This document shows positions 1 to 5,038 of a stretch of DNA of 5,403 nt, piece by piece. How positions within the stretch are numbered: the stretch's first letter is position 1; each line of letters starts with the position of its first letter. The stretch spans positions 1-5,403 of the forward strand of contig CAYWXT010000314.1 in the NCBI GenBank assembly GCA_964462125.1, given 5' to 3'. The translations under genes were made by a program, and so were the position numbers. Below the pieces are notes generated by a model. That model worked only from the letters and a program-made list of their open reading frames with translations. It ran no database searches and was not told the origin of the DNA. This stretch comes from JAWLFY01 sp964462125 (GTDB lineage: Bacteria > Planctomycetota > Planctomycetia > Pirellulales > Pirellulaceae).

Positions 1-84
1 GCCGACTTGGAAATAGACCACGTCGTTCGTGCCGTCGTCGCGGCCCACGCGGCGGTCAATCGCGTCCCAGCGGTAGAAGAGCGG
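1..84 (-). CDS. Partial coding-like frame off the left edge (possible frameshifted continuation)
   Basis: Reading leftwards, 28 codons in the +1 frame relative to the neighbouring minus-strand gene stay open to the window edge. The peptide includes the stretches FYRWDAIDRRVGRDD and NDVVYFQVG. Nearly every codon ends in G or C, the composition seen in the real genes here. Codons further upstream in this frame (TGC CGG GCG AGG AGA) look non-coding, and there is no ATG, GTG or TTG between the previous stop and the good stretch. A GTG lies at about 48, and ATT at 60 is a rare start type. It is either the true C-terminal continuation of the 56-412 gene after an indel or frameshift, or the start of a separate overlapping gene. 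The family is not recognised. Confidence 0.4.
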
Positions 85-412
85 TCTCCTCGCCCGGCAC
101 CGACTCGCGATACAGCATCCGCTCCAAGCGGTCGAGCGTCGTCACCATCTGGTTCCACTCGGTGACCACCTCCAGGGTCGCGCGAGTGTTGCCGTCACCG
201 CGATCGAACCCCCGTTCACTGACTTGTACCGTTCCCGCCAAGACCGCCATGGGCCGCTCGGAGGCCGGCTCGTGCGCCGCCTCAGCCGGCTGTTGATCGA
301 GCGGCAGCACCTGTTGCATCGCCTGGTGGACAGCCCAGATCGCTGCCTTGCGGCCCGATTCCGCTTGAACCACCGTTCGCAGGGTCCCTGATTGCACGTA
401 ATATTTTCCCAT
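56..412 (-). CDS. Small hypothetical protein, planctomycete-type (MGKYYVQSG family)
   Basis: This encodes 118 residues and no function can be assigned. The N-terminus MGKYYVQSGTLRTVVQAE, followed by an Ala/Trp/His-containing helix (AAIWAVHQAMQQ, about residues 22-36), resembles a short hypothetical family I associate with planctomycetes. A less conserved middle rich in Ala and Glu follows, then a second block (VLAGTVQVSERGFDRGD) and a C-terminal helix with VVTEWNQMVTTLDRLERML. No signal peptide or membrane segment is visible, so it is probably a cytoplasmic alpha/beta protein. The ATG at 412 is chosen over an upstream in-frame ATG at 559 because GAGG at 420-423 sits 7 nt before it. The longer version would translate hairpin repeats into low-quality sequence. 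The last codons (ACC GCT CTT CTA CCG CTG GGA) lose the GC-rich third positions seen earlier, while another frame gains them. The annotated stop may therefore be caused by a frameshift. The gene is divergent from the flavoprotein gene. Confidence 0.75.
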   Translation of the reverse strand: MGKYYVQSGTLRTVVQAESGRKAAIWAVHQAMQQVLPLDQQPAEAAHEPASERPMAVLAGTVQVSERGFDRGDGNTRATLEVVTEWNQMVTTLDRLERMLYRESVPGEETALLPLGRD

Positions 413-433
413 CGTGTGGCCTCGCTGGTGTGG

Positions 434-482
434 GCAGGCTGGTTGCCTGCGTTGGTTTTGGCGCTGCAGGCTGGTGGCCTGC
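434..482. repeat. Two near-identical hairpin repeats, 32-bp period
   Basis: Two copies of a 17-base palindromic unit lie at 434-450 and 466-482. Each has a 6-bp GCAGGC/GCCTGC stem and a 5-base loop, TGGTT in the first and TGGTG in the second. They differ at one loop base and are offset by 32 bp. They sit 22 to 70 bases upstream of the start of the minus-strand small gene, so they would fall in its leader if transcription begins further upstream. I recall similar GCAGGCTGG-type palindromes scattered between genes in planctomycete genomes, but could not verify this here. No T-run follows either stem, so a simple intrinsic terminator role is unlikely. Confidence 0.7.
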
Positions 483-575
483 GGTATTTGATTCATCGCA
501 GGTGGCGGGACACCTCTGGTCATCCCCCGATCTTTTTTTGCACGACGACTGAATGACACCGATGCAAATGCAGGC

Positions 576-580
576 GGAGG
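576..580 (+). promoter_or_regulatory. Ribosome binding site that fixes the flavoprotein start
   Basis: GGAGG lies 5 nt upstream of the ATG at 586. It decides in favour of this start over the in-frame ATG at 553, which has no such site and would add 11 residues with no family resemblance before the FAD-binding strand. Confidence 0.75.
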
Positions 581-585
581 CGACG

Positions 586-1893
586 ATGAAAACGAACGAC
601 GAGACGATCATCATCGGTGGCGGATTGGCGGGATTGGCGTGTGCGACGCGTCTCTCCCAGTCCGGCGGCCGCGGATTCCTCCTGCTCGAAGCGACCGATC
701 GGGTCGGGGGGCGTGTGCGGACCGATCACCTGGACGGGTTCACCCTGGACCACGGTCTTCAGGCCCTGCTCACCGCCTACCCGACCTGTCGTGAGTTGCT
801 CGATTACGACGCCCTGCGGCTGCGACGATTCGAGCCTGGGGCGCTGATCCGCCGCTCGGGCCGGTTCCGCGTTCTGGGCGACCCGTGGCGGAACCCCAGC
901 CAGGCGTTGGCCTCGGCGATGAACCCGGTCGGCAGTGTGGGGGACAAACTCCGAGTCGCCCAACTTCGCCGCCGGAGCCGGGAGGGTTCTCTGGAGGATC
1001 TCTATCGCCGCCCGCAAACGACCACGGCGGAGCGTTTGCAGGCCGAGGGGTTCAGCACGCAGATGATCGACCAGTTTTGGCGGCCGTTTCTCGGAGGAGT
1101 CTTTCTCGACGAGTCGCTGCGTGCCCCGAGCCGGATGCTGGAGTTCGTCATTCGGATGTTCGCCTCCGGTGATGTCGCGGTTCCCGCGGACGGGATGGCG
1201 GCGATCCCGCGGCAACTCGCTGACCGCCTTCCGCAAGGTTCCTTGAGGTTTCGCGCCACGGTGAGGCAGGTTCAACTCGATCGGCACTCCGAGTCGAATC
1301 GGGTGCAGGTGGGGCTGGCGAGCGGGGAATGGCTCGCAGCGGATCGTTTGGTGATCGCGACCGAAAGCGATGCCGCAGCGCGATTGCTGGGCGATCGCGA
1401 ACTCGCGACCCCCTGGTCAGGGACAACGACCGTCTACTATGCCGCCGACGACCGGCCCGACCGCCGCGGGATGATGATGCTGCGGGGCGACGAATCCGGG
1501 GTGATCCAGTCGGCGGTGGTGCTCAGTAACATTGCCCCCGAATATGCTCCGCGGGGAAAATCGCTGATTTCGGTCACCGTCGACGCCGAGGCGCATGATC
1601 CCGAGACGGGTAACGGGGAGAGACTTGACCGGCGAATTCGTGAACAATTGCGTTGCTGGTTCGGGCCGGCGGTGGACAACTGGCGGCGATTGCGTATGTT
1701 TCGCGTTCCCTATGGCCTGCCGCAGGTCGAGCTCGATCCGGTGTTGCGGCCGGTCGAGGTGACTCGGTTGCATGAGGAAACGGTCGCTGCGGGGAGCTTG
1801 TTCATTTGCGGGGACCACCGCGAGACGGCAAGTATCCACGGCGCCCTCCATAGCGGCCTTCGCGCCGCGGAGACAATTTTGAATTCGGCGTGA
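586..1893 (+). CDS. FAD-dependent amine oxidase / protoporphyrinogen oxidase-like flavoprotein
   Basis: This is a 435-residue flavoprotein of the amine oxidase superfamily (monoamine oxidase, phytoene desaturase, HemY-type protoporphyrinogen oxidase), predicted to oxidise or desaturate a small hydrophobic or amine substrate using FAD. The N-terminus has the dinucleotide-binding strand-turn-helix TIIIGGGLAGLACATRL (residues 7-23, GxGxxG at 11-16), the acidic residue E35 expected to hold the ribose, and the DRVGGRVRT motif (38-46). A substrate-domain segment follows (DQFWRPFLGGVFLDESL, 162-178; ASGDVAVPADGMAAIPRQLA, 193-212). The C-terminus carries the second FAD motif LFICGDHRETASIHGALHSG (405-424). 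No signal peptide is present, and the length is normal for the family. It is first in a tight cluster, with hemB 15 nt downstream. That context makes a tetrapyrrole role such as protoporphyrinogen IX oxidation possible. However, the internal segments look equally like uncharacterised carotenoid-desaturase-like oxidoreductases, so no gene symbol is given. Confidence 0.88.
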   Translation: MKTNDETIIIGGGLAGLACATRLSQSGGRGFLLLEATDRVGGRVRTDHLDGFTLDHGLQALLTAYPTCRELLDYDALRLRRFEPGALIRRSGRFRVLGDPWRNPSQALASAMNPVGSVGDKLRVAQLRRRSREGSLEDLYRRPQTTTAERLQAEGFSTQMIDQFWRPFLGGVFLDESLRAPSRMLEFVIRMFASGDVAVPADGMAAIPRQLADRLPQGSLRFRATVRQVQLDRHSESNRVQVGLASGEWLAADRLVIATESDAAARLLGDRELATPWSGTTTVYYAADDRPDRRGMMMLRGDESGVIQSAVVLSNIAPEYAPRGKSLISVTVDAEAHDPETGNGERLDRRIREQLRCWFGPAVDNWRRLRMFRVPYGLPQVELDPVLRPVEVTRLHEETVAAGSLFICGDHRETASIHGALHSGLRAAETILNSA

Positions 1894-1908
1894 CAAGGGG
1901 TCTGTGAA

Positions 1909-2916
1909 ATGCATGAGTTCCTACGCGGCCCCTACCCGGCGACCCGGATGAGGCGGGTCCGCCAATCTGCTTGGTCGCGGCGTCTGGTGGCCGAGAACCG
2001 GCTCAGCGTCGATGATTTGATCTGGCCGCTGTTCGTCTTCGATGGCTCTGGGACGCAATCGGTGGCCAGTTTGCCGGGCGTCGATCGGTTGGGGACCGAC
2101 CGTATCTTGGAGGCCGCCGACCGGGCCTGGCAGCTCGGCATCCCGGCGATCGCATTGTTCCCGGTGACCGATCCGAACCTCAAGACAGACGAGGCCCGGG
2201 AGGCGGTGAACCCGGAGAACCTGGTCTGCCGCACCGTCTCCCGAATCCGCGACCGGGTCGGTGATCGATTGGGGATCATCTGCGACGTGGCCCTCGACCC
2301 CTACAGCAGTCACGGCCAGGACGGCTTGGTTCGTGACGGCGAGGTGATCAACGACGAAACGATTCGCGTGTTGTGTCGCCAAGCCGTCATCCAGGCCGAT
2401 GCCGGCTGCGACATCATCGCCCCGAGCGACATGATGGATGGCCGCATCGGGGCGATCCGCCAGACGCTCGACGCAGCTGGCCATCAGGGCGTTCAAATCA
2501 TGTCCTATGCAGCGAAATACGCCAGCGCGTTCTATGGGCCGTTTCGGGACGCCGTCGGTTCAGCCGCCAATCTTGGCGGGGGCGACAAGAAGACGTACCA
2601 GCAGTCGCCGGGGCAAACCGACGAGGCAATGCACGAGGTCGCGCTCGACTTGGCCGAAGGGGCCGACAGCGTCATGGTTAAACCGGGCATGCCATACTTG
2701 GACGTCGTTCAACGGGTCAAGACGACGTTCGGCGTGCCGACGTTTGCCTATCAGGTAAGCGGGGAGTACGCCATGCTCAGCGCGGCCGCTGGCCACGGTT
2801 GGCTTGACCGCCGGGCGGTGGTGCTGGAGAGTCTACTCGCTTTCAAACGTGCCGGCGCCGACGGCGTGCTGAGCTACTTCGCGGCGGAGGTCGCTGGATG
2901 GTTGAACGAACCATGA
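1909..2916 (+). CDS. hemB: Delta-aminolevulinic acid dehydratase (porphobilinogen synthase)
   Basis: This 335-residue cytoplasmic enzyme condenses two 5-aminolevulinate molecules into porphobilinogen, the common step of haem, corrinoid and other tetrapyrrole synthesis. The two Schiff-base lysines are present: K203 in MSYAAKYAS and K258 in VMVKPGMPYLD. The metal loop DVALDPYSSHGQDG (126-139) has A128, D130 and D138 where zinc-type enzymes carry three cysteines, so this is the non-zinc, magnesium-type class. E243, 15 residues before K258, matches the allosteric magnesium glutamate of the Pseudomonas enzyme. The N-terminal arm (RMRRVRQSAWSRRLVAENRL) that builds the octamer is complete, and length is normal. 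The ATG is preceded by AAGGGG at 1895-1900 with an 8-nt spacer, and gives the usual PxxRMRR arm. It lies between the flavoprotein and methyltransferase genes, probably on one transcript. Confidence 0.97.
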   Translation: MHEFLRGPYPATRMRRVRQSAWSRRLVAENRLSVDDLIWPLFVFDGSGTQSVASLPGVDRLGTDRILEAADRAWQLGIPAIALFPVTDPNLKTDEAREAVNPENLVCRTVSRIRDRVGDRLGIICDVALDPYSSHGQDGLVRDGEVINDETIRVLCRQAVIQADAGCDIIAPSDMMDGRIGAIRQTLDAAGHQGVQIMSYAAKYASAFYGPFRDAVGSAANLGGGDKKTYQQSPGQTDEAMHEVALDLAEGADSVMVKPGMPYLDVVQRVKTTFGVPTFAYQVSGEYAMLSAAAGHGWLDRRAVVLESLLAFKRAGADGVLSYFAAEVAGWLNEP

Positions 2917-2943
2917 GGGCCGATTGAACCATGAGGACCGATT
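2908..2943. repeat. 18-bp tandem direct duplication across a gene junction
   Basis: Units at 2908-2925 (GAACCATGAGGGCCGATT) and 2926-2943 (GAACCATGAGGACCGATT) are adjacent and match at 17 of 18 positions, differing only at 2919/2937. The first copy holds the hemB stop (TGA, 2914-2916) overlapping an ATG at 2913. The second holds the ATG used here for the methyltransferase. In the first copy that ATG opens a five-codon frame, MRAD then stop, ending at 2927. The layout suggests an original ATGA stop/start overlap that was duplicated. Confidence 0.85.
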
Positions 2944-3677
2944 CAAGAATGGTCGACGAGCGAAACGTGACGGCGGTCACCGCGACCCCAGCGACCGAGC
3001 CAGCCTTGCACGCGCTGGCCGCCCAGGCGACCGCGAGTTTCGCCTGGCAGTGGGACGAGGTATCGATCGCCGGTCGCCCCTGGTCACTGGCGGTGGCCTC
3101 GGACCCGGAGGGGATGTTGATCGATGCCTGCGAGCGTCAAGATGCTGGCGAATCGGGCGTCATCGATCCGTTTTGGGCAACCACATGGCGGGCCGCGGCG
3201 GGACTCGATCGATTTCTCGACCGCGTGGAACTGCGTGGGCTCCCCATGCTCGAAGTCGGTTGTGGTACCGGCCATGCTGGGATCGCGGCGATCCTTCGCG
3301 GCGCCGAGGTTGTCTTGACCGACGGCGTCGACGATCCGTTGATGTTGGTGCGGATGAGCACCTGGCCGCTTCGCGAGCGCTGTCGGGTGCAGCGATTGCG
3401 TTTCGGTTTGGACCGCCTTGCGGACGCCCCGTTCCCGCTGATCCTGGGCAGTGACGTCACCTACCTGCGGTCTTTGTGGCCGCAACTCGATCGCTCCCTC
3501 CGCGATCATCTGGCGCCCTCTGGAGAGGTCTTGCTGAGCGATCCGTTTCGCCTCATCGCCAATGAGTTCCGCGATTGGATCCAAGAGCGCGGTTGGTGTT
3601 ATGAAGAGCATGCGGTTCGGCTTGACGATGCCCCCGAGCATCCGATCCGCGTGATGCGGCTTTCAATCCGAGTTTAG
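2931..3677 (+). CDS. Class I SAM-dependent methyltransferase, family-16 / METTL-like
   Basis: This 248-residue protein should transfer a methyl group from S-adenosylmethionine, most likely to a protein side chain. Motif I MLEVGCGTGHAGIAA (106-120) forms the SAM loop, and VVLTDGVDD (127-135) supplies the acidic residue D131 at the end of the second strand. SDVTY (174-178) contains the DxxY motif typical of the family-16 (METTL20/21/23-type) lysine methyltransferases. The segment DPFWATTWRAAAGLDRFL (79-96) matches the PYWAxxWP-type element that precedes motif I in that family. The final strand is VMRLSIRV. The N-terminal 60 residues are not recognised. The start is uncertain: ATG 2931 and ATG 2949 each have a GAGG-type site 11 nt upstream, the spacing created by the tandem duplication there. 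It begins 14 nt after hemB and is probably cotranscribed. Its last 15 nt overlap the end of the convergent PilZ gene. The substrate is unknown; ETF-beta or a ribosomal protein are family-based guesses only. Confidence 0.85.
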   Translation: MRTDSRMVDERNVTAVTATPATEPALHALAAQATASFAWQWDEVSIAGRPWSLAVASDPEGMLIDACERQDAGESGVIDPFWATTWRAAAGLDRFLDRVELRGLPMLEVGCGTGHAGIAAILRGAEVVLTDGVDDPLMLVRMSTWPLRERCRVQRLRFGLDRLADAPFPLILGSDVTYLRSLWPQLDRSLRDHLAPSGEVLLSDPFRLIANEFRDWIQERGWCYEEHAVRLDDAPEHPIRVMRLSIRV

Positions 3678-4124
3678 CGTCGTGGTCAGAGACGGCGTCT
3701 CGAAAGCCTCGGGGCTGGCAGGGTATTGAGCGACGAGTTCGGTTCCGACGATGTAACAGGCATCGTTGACGCGGCGACAGTTGGCAACGCGTACTTCGAC
3801 CCAAAACGTCACCAGCACCACCCGGACGATCTCCGCCGGGTACAACGCGATTGGCGTCACCAGTCCGAGTCCCCGCCGTGATAGATCGCGGGTAAAGATC
3901 CCAATGGGCTGGTCGCTTCGAGGAAATGCCGGGAGCGGTTGGACGAACCACAACAAGGCGGGCGTGCGAGCTTTGAGCCGCTGGTGCCGACGACGATCAT
4001 TGTGGCAGGGGGCCGCGACGCCCTTCTCGTCGAAGAAGTCGTCCCATTCGGGAGGTAGCCGAATGTTCCAATCGATCGCGTGGGTCAGTTCGCGAAGTCG
4101 CGCTGAATAATCGAAGTCCAGCAT
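3663..4124 (-). CDS. PilZ-domain c-di-GMP receptor protein
   Basis: This is a 153-residue cytoplasmic protein with a single PilZ domain, predicted to bind cyclic di-GMP and pass the signal on by conformational change. Both ligand motifs are intact: RxxxR as R45-RHQ-R49 in NDRRRHQRLKAR, and DxSxxG as D80-S82-G85 in TRDLSRRGLGL. The following beta-strands (AEIVRVVLVTFWVEVRVANC, 97-116; ACYIVGTEL, 122-130) complete the barrel. Residues 1-40 are a charged helical extension containing PPEWDDFF, possibly an output or dimer surface. No output domain is fused. The ATG at 4124 is supported by GGAG at 4133-4136 with an 8-nt spacer, and it lies inside the upstream HD-GYP gene (40-nt overlap), suggesting translational coupling. 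The partner gene encodes a c-di-GMP phosphodiesterase, so enzyme and receptor are made together. The downstream target is not identifiable. Confidence 0.88.
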   Translation of the reverse strand: MLDFDYSARLRELTHAIDWNIRLPPEWDDFFDEKGVAAPCHNDRRRHQRLKARTPALLWFVQPLPAFPRSDQPIGIFTRDLSRRGLGLVTPIALYPAEIVRVVLVTFWVEVRVANCRRVNDACYIVGTELVAQYPASPEAFETPSLTTTLNSD

Positions 4125-5038
4125 CGAAGTATCTCCGGATCAAACGCGGTTCCGCAGTCACGATTCTGCAGTTCCAACGCCTGACGTCGTGACATAGGCG
4201 AGCGGTAAGGGCGGTAGCTGGTCAAGGCCTCGAACACGTCGACGACGGCACAGATCTTGGCCCAAGGGTGGACTTCCTGATCGACGGCACCGACCGGATA
4301 ACCTTTGCCGTCGATCCGTTCGTGATGTTGATAGACCATCATCAGCTGGCCTTGATTCAACTCCAAACGATGAGACAAGCGGTGAAACCCCACCGTTGGG
4401 TGCGTCTGGATTGTGTGGAATTCCTCCTCGTTCAACCTGCCCGACTTGGAAAGAATCTTGCCGGAAATCTCAAGCTTGCCAACGTCGTGAAGCAGCCCCC
4501 CAATGGTGATCTGCTCCAACTCTTGCTGGCCCATCCCCAACTCGGCAGCCAAAATGGCGGAGTAAAATCCGACATTCGTCACATGGGTGAAGGTGGAATA
4601 GTCGTGATAGAGAACGCGAAACAAGTCGCCAGCGGCAAACTCGTGGTTCGCAATGATCTCCGATGCCATGTTGCCGAGCTTGGTCACCGCCTCCACCGTT
4701 CCATCCATGTCCTCGGAAGCGAACGAAGTTTCCAGAACGTCTCGTACGACCTCATTCAGGGCGCCGACGCGTCTCGCAAAGGAGATGCCGCCTGTATCAC
4801 TCTCGGCGACTTCCCGCAGGTACTCTTGGTAGCGGTACCTCGAGGCTCGGGGGATGTAAAGCTGCTTGACCCCCCGTTCACGGAGGCGATCGATGTCAGC
4901 GGGGCCGAGTGGGACGTCACGGCTGCGGTAGAGGATGAATTTGGCCGTTTCCGCGTCGGGCTTGTAAAGGTCGAGCCCGACGTTCGCCTGAGGGACAAGC
5001 GTGGAAAGTGTGACCGGTAGAAAACCCAATGCGTTCAT
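4085..5038 (-). CDS. HD-GYP domain protein, predicted c-di-GMP phosphodiesterase
   Basis: This 317-residue protein is predicted to hydrolyse cyclic di-GMP. Residues 1-75 form an N-terminal domain (GFLPVTLSTLV, then LYIPRASRYRYQEYL) of the sort that often precedes HD-GYP units. The HD-GYP domain spans about 130-317 and its motifs are intact: H152, HDVGKLEI (H184, D185, K188), THPTVGFHR (H213), HHERIDGKGYP (238-248) and VVDVFEALTSYRPYR (D267). The position four residues before H152, a glutamate in the trinuclear-iron enzyme PmGH, is S148, so a two-metal centre is more likely. There is no transmembrane segment or receiver domain, so the input signal is unknown. The ATG at 5038 begins the conserved MNALGFLPV and has GGGG 7 nt upstream. 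In-frame starts at 5182 (ATG) or 5185 (TTG) would add 48-49 unconserved residues and are less likely. The pilZ gene starts within its 3' end. Confidence 0.92.
   Translation of the reverse strand: MNALGFLPVTLSTLVPQANVGLDLYKPDAETAKFILYRSRDVPLGPADIDRLRERGVKQLYIPRASRYRYQEYLREVAESDTGGISFARRVGALNEVVRDVLETSFASEDMDGTVEAVTKLGNMASEIIANHEFAAGDLFRVLYHDYSTFTHVTNVGFYSAILAAELGMGQQELEQITIGGLLHDVGKLEISGKILSKSGRLNEEEFHTIQTHPTVGFHRLSHRLELNQGQLMMVYQHHERIDGKGYPVGAVDQEVHPWAKICAVVDVFEALTSYRPYRSPMSRRQALELQNRDCGTAFDPEILRCWTSIIQRDFAN
4133..4136 (-). promoter_or_regulatory. Internal ribosome binding site for the PilZ gene
   Basis: GGAG on the minus strand lies 8 nt before the PilZ ATG at 4124 and is embedded in HD-GYP codons. 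It supports the nested start and real translation of the overlap. Confidence 0.6.

Noticed and set aside
500..539. Possible terminator: AGGTG/CACCT stem (500-515) followed by seven T residues (533-539)
   Set aside because: The T-run begins 17 bases after a weak 5-bp stem, and no plus-strand gene upstream needs terminating.
413..559. N-terminal extension of the small minus-strand gene to an ATG at 559
   Set aside because: The extension translates repeat DNA into Arg/Gln/Pro-rich sequence, and the ATG at 412 has its own ribosome site.
282..614. Minus-strand frame whose start (MMIVSSFVFIVASACICIG) looks like a lipoprotein signal peptide
   Set aside because: It is antisense to the flavoprotein start, runs through the hairpin repeats and the small gene in the wrong frame, and becomes low-complexity after the apparent signal.
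520..1287. 255-residue minus-strand open frame
   Set aside because: It is a GC-driven shadow of the flavoprotein gene, rich in Arg, Pro and Gln with no family resemblance; the plus-strand reading has clear FAD motifs.
4268..5020. 250-residue plus-strand open frame
   Set aside because: It is the antisense shadow of the HD-GYP gene, whose catalytic motifs are unambiguous on the minus strand.
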